Source of the DNA: DATARH01 sp963705325
GTDB taxonomy: Bacteria; Pseudomonadota; Alphaproteobacteria; ATCC43930; CGMCC-115725
Length of the DNA stretch: 64,000 nucleotides
Direction: 5' to 3'
NCBI GenBank assembly: GCA_963705325.1
Contig: OY970069.1
Location: 1,860,001-1,924,000 of the forward strand
The position numbers were made by a program, and so were the translations under genes. Positions 17,122-25,685 of the stretch are shown one piece after another (the first letter of the stretch is position 1; every line of letters starts with the position of its first letter). The notes under the pieces were generated by a model. It had not been told where the DNA came from and did no database searches. It worked only from the letters and a program-made list of their open reading frames with translations.

Positions 17122-18504
17122 CTAGAACGTAATCGCGCTGCGCAGCCCGAGCACTGCCGCGCTGCCGATCTTCCGCCCCGGCGCATTGGGATTAGGGACG
17201 CCGCCATTGGGCGCGACGACATATTGGAAGTCCGGCTGCAGCTGCCACCAGTCGGTAACCTGCACCTGGTAGGTCAGCTCCACCACCGCCTCGCAGCTGC
17301 GCACCGGGTAGCCCGGTATGATCGCGGCGGTGTCGCGATCGAGCTGGCGCGCCGAGTCGCCGATCTGGGCATAGCCGAAGCCGATGCCGACTGTGTCGTC
17401 CTTGCGCCCGAACGGGCCTTTGAACGCGAGCCCGGTGTCGAAATAGAAACTGACTAGGTTGCGGTCGCCCGGCGCGCCCATCGCCCGGAAGAAGGCGTTG
17501 AGCCTCTGGCCGCTGGTCTTGTCGGCGAAGAGCGGCTGATCGACGATGCCGTAGAGGCTGTAATCGTTGCCGAGCAGGCGCGGCGTCCCGCTGGAGAGCG
17601 GGCTCGCCAGCGAAACGCCGTTGCTGGCAAAATGCTGGTCGGGGAACCGCTCGGAATTGAACCACGCGCCAAGTCGGTAGGTGCCATTGCCGTCGGTGTT
17701 GCCGGGGTTGTAGCGCACCTCGAACAGCGCGAGCGCGCCGTCGCCGGTGCGGAACGCCGTCCCCGAAAAATCGGCGCGCTGCGGGTCTGGATCGCTGAAC
17801 GCAGCCCCGGTCGGATTGCCGTTGAACAACCCGGCGTAGACAGTGAGTTCGTCTGATGGATCGAAGCGGAACCGGATCGCCGGCGTGGCCAGCGGATAGT
17901 CGGGTCCGCCAGCCGGGAGATCGGTCCCCGGCAGGCTTGGAAACCCGAAGGTGCTGTTGATGAATACCCGCGACGTCGACGAGACCAGGAATTCCTGGTC
18001 CGCCGCCTGCTGGCCGATACGAATGCGTAGCCAGTCGCCGATATGCTGCTCGTACCAGAACTCGAACAGCCGGGTCGCGCGGTCGGCCTCGATCGAACTG
18101 ACGGTACCGATATTGTTGCCAAGGTCATTGAGGCTGAGGCCCCTGCCGTAAATCTGGAAGGCGCGGATGCAGAACACGCCGCGCCAGTGGAAATAGGGGC
18201 GCAGGTCGAATTTGAGGTTGGCGTCGGTCAGTCCCTCGTAGATCGCGCCATGTTTGGTGCCGCCGATCGGGTTGCCGAGCACCTCGTCGGTCTCGCTAAT
18301 GCCGATGGTGGCGCCATAATTCCCAAGTGTGGCTCGCAGCCCGGCGGGATCGCCGAGCAGCTTGCCGGCGAACGGTTTGTCGGGGTCGTCCGGCGCGGTC
18401 TGGCCGCAGACGGGCCCGCCATCGGCCCAGGCGCTTCGGCCCAGCGCCAGAATAACGCCAAGAATGAGGGCCGCTATCGTGCGCCGGGCGCGGCCGCCGC
18501 TCAC
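17122..18504 (-). CDS. OprB-like carbohydrate-selective porin in cobalt operon
   Basis: This 460-residue outer-membrane protein has a signal peptide (hydrophobic TIAALILGVILAL, cleavage near SAWA-DG) and many short amphipathic strands ending in a C-terminal Phe, as expected for a beta-barrel. The sequence pattern is that of the OprB family. The GTG at 18504 is chosen because it starts directly before the signal peptide and lies 1 base after the stop of the NiCoT gene, indicating translational coupling. It is the last gene of the riboswitch-controlled cbtB-cbtA-NiCoT group, so it may admit cobalt or a cobalt chelate rather than sugars; that role is inferred from context only. Confidence 0.85.
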   Translation of the reverse strand: MSGGRARRTIAALILGVILALGRSAWADGGPVCGQTAPDDPDKPFAGKLLGDPAGLRATLGNYGATIGISETDEVLGNPIGGTKHGAIYEGLTDANLKFDLRPYFHWRGVFCIRAFQIYGRGLSLNDLGNNIGTVSSIEADRATRLFEFWYEQHIGDWLRIRIGQQAADQEFLVSSTSRVFINSTFGFPSLPGTDLPAGGPDYPLATPAIRFRFDPSDELTVYAGLFNGNPTGAAFSDPDPQRADFSGTAFRTGDGALALFEVRYNPGNTDGNGTYRLGAWFNSERFPDQHFASNGVSLASPLSSGTPRLLGNDYSLYGIVDQPLFADKTSGQRLNAFFRAMGAPGDRNLVSFYFDTGLAFKGPFGRKDDTVGIGFGYAQIGDSARQLDRDTAAIIPGYPVRSCEAVVELTYQVQVTDWWQLQPDFQYVVAPNGGVPNPNAPGRKIGSAAVLGLRSAITF

Positions 18505-18505
18505 G

Positions 18506-19558
<1,053 letters not shown>

Positions 19559-19607
19559 GTCCCGGCTTCTCCTTTGACGCCGCGGGAGCCCGCGCGAACG
19601 GCGTCGG

Positions 19608-20384
19608 TTAGGCCGGTTCGAACGGCGATGCTCGCGTTCTGGCGCCTGCGGCGCGCGCCGCGAGCGCGCCGAAGAGAAGGCCGAGCGTCGTCCACATGAT
19701 CAGCTGCGCGCCCAGCGCGGCTATCCTGAACTGCCACAGCACGACCGCCGGGAACGCATCCGGCACCTCGTTGACCGCGGGCAGAGCGAGGCACACCGCC
19801 ACCATTGCGATCCCGTAAGCGGCGCCGGCTATCAGCGCCGCGTTCCATCCGCCAAACCGCGGCAGCAGACGGCTCCGCAGCATCCCCGCCGCCACCGCCG
19901 CGGCGAGAGACAGCGCGACCATGCCGAAATAGAGCGCGGTGCGCATGCCGATCGTTTCCGGTTCTCCAACCGAAGGCGGGTTCGGCGGGTATTTGATCGC
20001 TGGGACGACGTAAACGGCGACGAACCCCAGCGCCGCGAGCAGCGCCGAGAGCGCGCGCGGTTCGAGATCGCCGATCCGGCCATAGGCCATCGCATAGGCC
20101 AGCGCGAACAGTCCGCCGAACGCCGCGCTGTAGACCATGATGCCGGTGAACAGGCCGATGCCGGCTTGAGTCTCGCGGCTAACCAGCTCGGGTTGAGGTT
20201 CCTCCTTGGGCCCCGGCGCGCCGTGGAGATGGGCAGCGGCGTGAGACTTGGCGGCCTCGAGCGCCGTCTCGAATGCGATTGCCTTGCCGACCGGCGGCTC
20301 GCCGGCGATCTTCAGGAAGCCGAAGCAGAGAAGGCCGGCGACGACGCCAGCCAGCATCCCGCGCAGCAGCAGGGCGCCAACCAT
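19608..20384 (-). CDS. cbtA: Cobalt transporter subunit CbtA
   Basis: This 258-residue membrane protein has about five or six helices and a cytoplasmic or periplasmic loop containing His residues (AHLHG). It matches the CbtA family, predicted cobalt transporters found in B12-riboswitch regulons. It starts at the ATG at 20384, about 15 bases after the cbtB stop. CbtA and CbtB are thought to act together in cobalt uptake for cobalamin synthesis. Confidence 0.92.
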   Translation of the reverse strand: MVGALLLRGMLAGVVAGLLCFGFLKIAGEPPVGKAIAFETALEAAKSHAAAHLHGAPGPKEEPQPELVSRETQAGIGLFTGIMVYSAAFGGLFALAYAMAYGRIGDLEPRALSALLAALGFVAVYVVPAIKYPPNPPSVGEPETIGMRTALYFGMVALSLAAAVAAGMLRSRLLPRFGGWNAALIAGAAYGIAMVAVCLALPAVNEVPDAFPAVVLWQFRIAALGAQLIMWTTLGLLFGALAARAAGARTRASPFEPA

Positions 20385-20399
20385 GATGGGCGCTCCCGC

Positions 20400-20609
20400 T
20401 CAGTGACAGGGGAAGCCGAGCAGGTGCCTTCCGTCGTGCACGAATTCGTGCACGTACATGCCGGAGATCAGCGAGGTCGCGCCCTGTTCGGCGCCGACAA
20501 AATAAATCGCCAGCAGCAGGATCAGCCCGCCAAGGATCGCCCATGGCAAAATCTCGCGCAGCGGGATGGCGAGAGGCGGCCGGCTCGGTGCGAGGCTGGC
20601 GATGGTCAT
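20400..20609 (-). CDS. cbtB: Cobalt transporter subunit CbtB
   Basis: This 69-residue protein has one transmembrane helix (ILPWAILGGLILLLAIYFVG) and the family's His-rich C-terminus (HEFVHDGRHLLGFPCH), presumed to bind cobalt. It is the first gene after the cobalamin riboswitch and has AGGAGAAC before its ATG. Confidence 0.93.
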   Translation of the reverse strand: MTIASLAPSRPPLAIPLREILPWAILGGLILLLAIYFVGAEQGATSLISGMYVHEFVHDGRHLLGFPCH

Positions 20610-20639
20610 CTTGTTCTCCTGGGATAGCGCGTCCCGTTA

Positions 20640-20775
20640 GAGGCTCGTCACTACACGAGGGGGGTCTGGCTCTCGACCCGCGTCTGGCACGAGCCGATTA
20701 CAGTGGCGCGACCGCGCCGGGATTGCACCGGCTTCCGCACCTCGTATCGACGCCAACGACGATAGGTGCCCGCAT
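20640..20775 (-). promoter_or_regulatory. Cobalamin (B12) riboswitch
   Basis: Read on the minus strand, the leader contains GGAAGCCGGTGCAATCCCGG followed by CGCGGTCGCGCCACTGTAAT, the conserved core of AdoCbl riboswitches. The B12 box GCCACTG is at 20701-20707. A GACGCGGGTC-GAGAGCCAGAC segment follows, then a stem CTCGT...ACGAG just upstream of cbtB. High cobalamin should switch off cbtB, cbtA, the NiCoT permease and, if co-transcribed, the porin. Outer limits are approximate. Confidence 0.93.
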
Positions 20776-20788
20776 GACGGTCTGTCAA

Positions 20789-21352
20789 TCATCCGGCGAG
20801 CTGTCGTGTCCACGTCGCCAGGTTCGCCATCAGGTCGCGGATCAGCCCGCGCGCGACGTCGTCGGTCAGCCTTCCGTCGGCGTCGAACTTGTTCTGCGCC
20901 TGAAAGATCAGCACCTCTGGCTTGTTGAGGGGGTGCATGTCGAGAAAGACGCAGCTATGGCGCAGATGCATTTGCCCCCTGGCGCCCCCGGCCATGCCGG
21001 CGGCGGCGCTGAGGATTGCGACCGGCTTGCCGGCGAACGGCTGATCGGGCGGGCGCGAGGCCCAGTCGATCGCGTTCTTCAGCACCCCCGACATCGAATA
21101 ATTGTATTCGGGGCAGGCGAAGAGCAGCGCGTCGGCGGCCTTGATCTGCTGCCGCAAGGTTTCGACCGGCAGCGGGAAGCCCTGGGCGCGGACGTCCTCG
21201 TCATAGAGTGGTATCTGCGAGATGTCGGCCACGGTGACGTCCATTCCCGCGGGCCGCAGCTCGATTGCGGTATTGAGTGTCGCGCGATTGAAGGAGCCTT
21301 TACGCAGGCTGCCGCAAATGCCGAGGACCGAGATCGTCTTCGCATCGCTCAT
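20789..21352 (-). CDS. NADPH-dependent FMN reductase (chromate/quinone reductase-like)
   Basis: This 187-residue flavodoxin-fold protein has GSLRKGSFNRATL (phosphate-binding loop for FMN), CPEYNYSMSGVLKNAIDW and a GxxGG segment, as in YieF/ChrR/ArsH-type reductases. It probably performs two-electron reduction of quinones or similar acceptors. It lies upstream of the riboswitch on the same strand with its own stop before it, so it is not clearly part of the cobalt operon. Confidence 0.9.
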   Translation of the reverse strand: MSDAKTISVLGICGSLRKGSFNRATLNTAIELRPAGMDVTVADISQIPLYDEDVRAQGFPLPVETLRQQIKAADALLFACPEYNYSMSGVLKNAIDWASRPPDQPFAGKPVAILSAAAGMAGGARGQMHLRHSCVFLDMHPLNKPEVLIFQAQNKFDADGRLTDDVARGLIRDLMANLATWTRQLAG

Positions 21353-21455
21353 GGAATCCGCCTCCAGGGTTGCCGGATTACCCCCTTATCGCAGCCCTGG
21401 CGCGGCGGCAAGGCGCGGCGGCATCGGCCAGACCGCCGCACCGCTGCATTAGGGC

Positions 21456-21722
21456 TTAGCGAAGCTGGTACGGCGCCGGCAAGCCGTTGGGCGGTGGCAC
21501 CGGAACGCCGTCGCGATACTGCGCGTTGAGCCGTTCGCCGGAAACGTCGCCGGGCATCGGGATCGGATAGTCCGATGACGACCCGTCATCGTGCATCCAG
21601 GGCGGCGTCGCGGCCGCCACCAGCTGGCTGGCCGAGCCGGAAGGCGGCACCGGCTGCGCCGAAACCGGCGCGGCAAGCGCCATCAGGGCGGTGCCGGCGA
21701 GGGCGCCAAGGAACGCTTTCAT
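21456..21722 (-). CDS. Small secreted hypothetical protein
   Basis: This 88-residue protein has a clear signal peptide (MKAFLGALAGTALMALAAPVSA, cleavage after VSA-Q). The mature part is Pro-rich (PPWMHDDGSSSDYPIPMPGD, VPVPPPNGLP). No domain is recognised. It is isolated between the FMN reductase and the 2-hydroxyacid dehydrogenase. Confidence 0.65.
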   Translation of the reverse strand: MKAFLGALAGTALMALAAPVSAQPVPPSGSASQLVAAATPPWMHDDGSSSDYPIPMPGDVSGERLNAQYRDGVPVPPPNGLPAPYQLR

Positions 21723-21784
21723 GATCGCTGTCCCGCAGTGTCGGATGTTGTCCGAACACTCCGGGGACGGTCAACGTTCCCCGT

Positions 21785-22738
21785 TCAGCCCGCCAAGCGC
21801 AGCTTCTTCCCCTCCGCGTAAGCGACGATCTGCTCGAAGCATTCGCGGAAATAGAGCTCGAACGTGTCCCATTCGGCCCAGCCGAGGTGCGGCGTGCACA
21901 GCACGTTGGGCATCTTCAACAGCGGGTGGTTGCCGCCGATTACCGGCTCCTCGTCATAGACGTCGACCGCCGCGAAACCGGGCCGGCCTTTTTCAAGCGC
22001 TGCGACCAGCGCGCCCGGCTCGATCAGCTGGGCCCGCGCGACATTGACGAAGAGCGCGGTCGGTTTCATCCGCGCCAGATCGGCGGCGGTGACGATGCCG
22101 CGCGTCTCCGGGTTGAGCCGCACCAAGAGCTGCAGCACGTCGGCGCGCTCGAACAGCTCTTCCTTGCTGCGCGCGGCCTCATAGCCGGCGGCCTGGGCCT
22201 CTCGGAGCGAGGCCTCGCGGCCCCACACCAGCACCTTCATGCCGAGCCCGCGGCCGGCTTCGGCGACCAGCCGGCCGATATGGCCGAGCCCGAAAATGCC
22301 GAGCGTGCTGCCGCGCAGCCGGTAGCTGAGCGTCGTCGGCCATTCGCCGCGCTGCATGCGCGGCGCCTCGACCACGACATTGCGGCGCGAGGCCAGCATC
22401 AGCGCGACCGCCAGCTCGGCCGGCGCCTCGGGCGAGCCGCTCTCGCCGCGCGTCACCAGCACCTGGTGCTCCTTGGCCGCGGCGTAGTCGATCGCCCGCG
22501 ACCGGCCGCCGACCAGCGCGATCAGCTTGAGGTTTGGCAGTCGCGCGATCAGCGCGCGCGAGAAATCGATCCGCTCGCGGATTTCGACGACGCATTCGGC
22601 CGGGTGAAGCCGCTCGACCAGTTCGTCGAGGTCGCGCGCCGGGGTGCGGTAGCGGGTGACCTCGTGCCCGGCCAAGAGCTTGAACGCCTCAAGCTTCTGG
22701 ATCGTGTCCTGGTAGTCGTCGGGAATGACGATCTTCAT
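21785..22738 (-). CDS. D-2-hydroxyacid dehydrogenase family protein
   Basis: This 317-residue NAD-dependent protein of the SerA/PdxB family has FGLGHIGR as the dinucleotide loop, the Arg in NVARAQLIE, the Glu in YDEEPV and the His in TPHLGWAEWDTFE (catalytic triad). The N-terminal substrate domain contains ALVGGRSRAIDYAAAKEHQVLVTRG. The GGRS at the usual GVGYD-like loop is atypical, so substrate specificity is open. It starts at the ATG at 22738. Confidence 0.92.
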   Translation of the reverse strand: MKIVIPDDYQDTIQKLEAFKLLAGHEVTRYRTPARDLDELVERLHPAECVVEIRERIDFSRALIARLPNLKLIALVGGRSRAIDYAAAKEHQVLVTRGESGSPEAPAELAVALMLASRRNVVVEAPRMQRGEWPTTLSYRLRGSTLGIFGLGHIGRLVAEAGRGLGMKVLVWGREASLREAQAAGYEAARSKEELFERADVLQLLVRLNPETRGIVTAADLARMKPTALFVNVARAQLIEPGALVAALEKGRPGFAAVDVYDEEPVIGGNHPLLKMPNVLCTPHLGWAEWDTFELYFRECFEQIVAYAEGKKLRLAG

Positions 22739-22778
22739 CGTGGCTGCCTTACCTGGCGTTGTTCCGCGGATAAATTAT

Positions 22779-22799
22779 CAGGCGGTTCACCGCCGCCTG
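22779..22799 (-). terminator. Hairpin downstream of the HNH gene, possible terminator
   Basis: A 7-bp stem CAGGCGG/CCGCCTG (22779-22785 with 22793-22799) is followed on the minus strand by an AT-rich stretch without a proper T run. It lies between the HNH gene end and the dehydrogenase start, so weak termination is plausible. Confidence 0.35.
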
Positions 22800-22833
22800 T
22801 GGATATTCTCAAGCCTGAAATTTGATGAGAACT

Positions 22834-23810
22834 TTACCCCAGGTATCGATTTTCATTGTGCCAGCTAAGAGAAACGGGATCGGGCTGCTGGCTTTCCGAG
22901 TCCGGGGTTCTGATTAATTTCCCGTGCAGCGCATAGTAATCTCGACCATTTTCGAATTCATCGCGAATGCGACGACTTACTTCAAAGTGATGGGCTGGCG
23001 TTACAGTGACATATCCGCGGTCAAACAGACTGTGGAGGTCACGCCGCAACAATAAGCCGTTCCTTGGATCATGCTGACCGTGTGCCGGAAACGGGCGGAT
23101 ATGGGCGGCTTCCAGAGCTGGTAACGTTCTTTCGCCGGTTACGGCGCATCGCCGACCGTAGTTATCTGTCACCAAGATCCGAAATGCCCCTTGGCCAAGG
23201 CGGGGACGGATCAAAGTCGGTTCGCCCCAACCGCCGACGGGGATTCCCGAAGGCCCAATGAAAGCCGGTGCTGGCGGCTCGGATGCCTGCAAATACGTAG
23301 AATCTCGCCGCAGAACCCCTTGCAAGTATGGCTGAGCCGCATTCCATAACCTCAGCCCTTCGGGATCGGCTGTGGTGTAAGTCTTGAACGATACGATATT
23401 TCTTGCCCAATCTTGCGGAATTTCGAGCCACTCGGACTCGTCAAAGAAGTAGGCGGGAGCTAAAACTCTGCACCCGATCGGAAAATCGATCCGATCGCCA
23501 GGTGGAAGGTGGCGGTATCGAGCAATCCGCGCCCGCATTTCCTCAAGGGTATTGGCCCCGTTCGCTTCGCCAAATGCTTCCCAGGCGATCGAACATGGTA
23601 ATGGCTGCGCGTTCGAGTGCGCAAAAACACCGAAGCCCGCGATGTAGTTGTTGGGGGCGTGAAGCTTAAAAAAAACAGCTCTCCGGTTTCAAGCGCGCGG
23701 AAAGGAGCCGTGCCGGGAGACCAGAAATTAACTTCCGTTATTTCCGGTCGTGACCGCAGATGCTCGAACCAATCACGATCCGTTACGGCGACAACCAGCT
23801 TAACGGGCAT
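22834..23810 (-). pseudogene. HNH endonuclease, frameshifted at a poly-A/T tract
   Basis: The N-terminal part (from the ATG at 23810: VVAVTDRDWFEHL, EVNFWSPG, FRALETGELFF) and the C-terminal part are in different frames. The C-terminal part holds the HNH motif, CAVTGERTLPALEAAHIRPF with LLLRRDLHSLFDRG. The junction is a run of eight A (23668-23675); restoring one base gives KLHAPNNYIAGFGVF and continues through EEMRARIARY into the nuclease part. Family members combine such an N-terminal domain with a C-terminal HNH nuclease and are often near defence or mobile genes. Composition is less GC-rich than the surroundings. It could be a true pseudogene, a phase-variable gene or a sequencing error in the homopolymer. 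Confidence 0.8.
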
Positions 23811-23893
23811 GCAGCGCTCCTATTTTTGGGTGCACGCAGCGCGAGAATTGGATATTTTATAAAGCACCAAAGGTTAGATATCCCGGAGGGATA

Positions 23894-24235
23894 ATGGCTC
23901 GCTATATCATTGAACGCCAATACCTTGTCCCGGTCTTTGAAAATATCCTAGTTGAAGCCTCGAGCATCGAGGCGGCTTGTCGTGAGGCCATCGACGCCCG
24001 AGTTCGCCCTTGGGGGGACGATGCGCAGTTGTGCTTTGACGACACTCGCCCGACGAGGGTCACGTATGCTGTCCAACTGCCAGATGGATTTGAGCCGCAG
24101 TTGCAACTAGGTAACGGCGACGATTGCGAAACTCTATCTTCGCTTATCTTCTGTTCCGAATTGGATGAACTGCCAATTCCCAAAGAATTCTCTCAGGTTC
24201 GAGAGACGCCTGAAAGGGGTGCCGGCTTCATCTAG
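23894..24235 (+). CDS. Hypothetical protein divergent from the HNH gene
   Basis: This 113-residue acidic soluble protein has no recognised domain. The start is well supported: ATG at 23894 behind GGAGGG. The N-terminal segment (ARYIIERQYLVPVFENILVEASSIEAACREAID) looks like a small alpha/beta unit with a helix, reminiscent of short proteins that handle an amino-acid stretch with 'eAsS-EaA' repeats, but I cannot name a family. It is transcribed divergently from the HNH gene, 83 bases apart, with similar lower GC, so the two may have arrived together. Confidence 0.6.
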   Translation: MARYIIERQYLVPVFENILVEASSIEAACREAIDARVRPWGDDAQLCFDDTRPTRVTYAVQLPDGFEPQLQLGNGDDCETLSSLIFCSELDELPIPKEFSQVRETPERGAGFI

Positions 24236-24237
24236 AT

Positions 24238-24330
24238 TCCCTTCGCATACGCCGCCGCGCTTCTCCCGGCGATGCGGCCGAAGACGCCGCCCGCCAGAGT
24301 CTCCGGCGGCGCGGCGTTGTGCACCGGCGC
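24238..24330 (-). pseudogene. Relic of a flavoprotein 3' end
   Basis: On the minus strand, downstream of the amidohydrolase, one frame ends in AGGVFGRIAGRSAAAYAKGI and a stop. This is nearly identical to the C-terminus of the TcuA-like flavoprotein at 25682-27175 (AGGVFGRIAGRSAAAYVKAQ). A short stretch before it (HNAAPPETL against HNYASGTGL) also aligns loosely. Only about 25-30 codons remain and no start exists. This is the footprint of a second, deleted flavoprotein copy. Confidence 0.75.
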
Positions 24331-24359
24331 CGCCCCACCCGGCCGCCGTGTAGTAGCCG

Positions 24360-25397
24360 CTATTCGGCGGCGGCGCGTTGACCTTGCGTTGCGCTCGGGG
24401 CGCGGGCGAGCAGCGCGGCGGCGTTGCCGTGGAGGATTTGCGCGCGCGCGTCGTCGCCAATGTCGGCGTCGGCGAGCGCCTTCTGCGTCCAATCGGTGCC
24501 GAATTCGGTGCCGTCGGTGCCGCAGACGATGCGCTCGGCGCCGTAGAGGCGCACTGCCGCCTCGATCGCGTGCGGGCCGAACGAGTTGCAATCGACATAC
24601 ACCTTCGCCTTGCGAAAGCGCGACGAGGGCAGCTCCTCGTCCGGCGTGTCGAGCAGGCAGCGGTGATCCATGCGCTCGACCTCGTAGGGGATGTTGCCGC
24701 CAAGATTGTGGATGACGATTGTCGCTTCGGGGTAGGGCGCGAGCAGGTCGGTGAGGCACAACGTCACCATCGCCGAGGACAGGCTCGCCTGCATGTCGAG
24801 CGTGCCGTTGCGGCGGCGCGCGTTATCGGTGTCGCCGGAGACCTTGGGGAAGGCGTCGCCCGGGCGCGGGCCGTTATGAACGAAGAGCGTCGCGCGGTGC
24901 CGGTTGGCGGCTTCCAGCAGCGGGCGCGCCGTCTCGGCGTCCTTGCGGGTGAGGAAGTAGTTGCCGGGGATCTGCGCGCCGATCATGCCGGGCAGATTGA
25001 GCGCCCGCTCGAACTCGGCGACCGCGGCGGTCATGTCGGTGAGGGGCAGCGCGGCGAAGGCGGCGAAGCGGCCGGGATGCTGCTGGCAGATCGCCGACAG
25101 CCCGTCATTGACCTTGCGGCACAGCGGCACCGCCTCGTCGAGCGGCATCGCCTCGATCCAGCAGAACGAGCCGAGCAGCGACAGCACGCTGGTCTCGACC
25201 CCCTGGCGGTCCATCCGGGCGAGGTGGAACGCGACGTCGTCAAACGCGTCGGACAGCGGCGCTTCTGCCATGCGCGGCATCTTCAGCACCTCGACGCCGC
25301 TGTCGTTCTTCACGATGCGCGGCTCGCGGGTGCGGGCGCGCAGGGCGTCGGCGACTTCGGCGGGCCGCCAATGGGCGTGCATGTCGATCATGGTCAT
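24360..25397 (-). CDS. Amidohydrolase 2 family protein (ACMSD-like)
   Basis: This 345-residue TIM-barrel metal hydrolase/decarboxylase starts with the metal motif MIDMHAHWRP. It has FVHNGPRPGD, the strand-end His in IVIHNLGGNIPYE and the Asp in CGTDGTEFG. These are the positions of the ACMSD/gamma-resorcylate decarboxylase group. The ATG at 25397 follows GGAGGAAACA; an upstream in-frame extension to 25451 is not supported. It is downstream of the flavoprotein and Cys-rich mini-protein genes on the same strand, within a catabolic-looking cluster. The substrate is unknown. Confidence 0.9.
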   Translation of the reverse strand: MTMIDMHAHWRPAEVADALRARTREPRIVKNDSGVEVLKMPRMAEAPLSDAFDDVAFHLARMDRQGVETSVLSLLGSFCWIEAMPLDEAVPLCRKVNDGLSAICQQHPGRFAAFAALPLTDMTAAVAEFERALNLPGMIGAQIPGNYFLTRKDAETARPLLEAANRHRATLFVHNGPRPGDAFPKVSGDTDNARRRNGTLDMQASLSSAMVTLCLTDLLAPYPEATIVIHNLGGNIPYEVERMDHRCLLDTPDEELPSSRFRKAKVYVDCNSFGPHAIEAAVRLYGAERIVCGTDGTEFGTDWTQKALADADIGDDARAQILHGNAAALLARAPSATQGQRAAAE

Positions 25398-25457
25398 GGC
25401 TGTTTCCTCCAGGGTTGCCGGCAGCTTAACGCTCGCGGCGGCCGGCGGCAAAGCATG

Positions 25458-25685
25458 TCAATCGTCGGGAACGGGGCGGGCGAGATCGAGCGCCTTGCAG
25501 CAGCCGTCGCATTCGTCGGCAAACAGGCTCATGCCGCAGGAGCACGGGCCGCGATGACCGGGAGCGGTGGGGTCGCTGGCCGCAATAGACGGGGACGGCG
25601 GCTCGGGAGCCCGCTCCCGCCGCAGCTCCTCCATCCGGGCGCGGATCGTCGCGTAATCGTCGGCGGCGCGAGGTTGGCTGTTCAT
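25458..25685 (-). CDS. Cys-rich mini-protein coupled to the flavoprotein gene
   Basis: This 75-residue protein has a charged helical N-terminus (YATIRARMEELRRERA), a Pro/Ser linker and a compact C-terminal Cys cluster (CSCGMSLFADECDGCCK), five Cys in 17 residues, likely to bind zinc or an iron-sulfur centre. Its ATG overlaps the flavoprotein stop as ATGA (25685-25682), a sign of co-translation. No family is recognised. Confidence 0.65.
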   Translation of the reverse strand: MNSQPRAADDYATIRARMEELRRERAPEPPSPSIAASDPTAPGHRGPCSCGMSLFADECDGCCKALDLARPVPDD

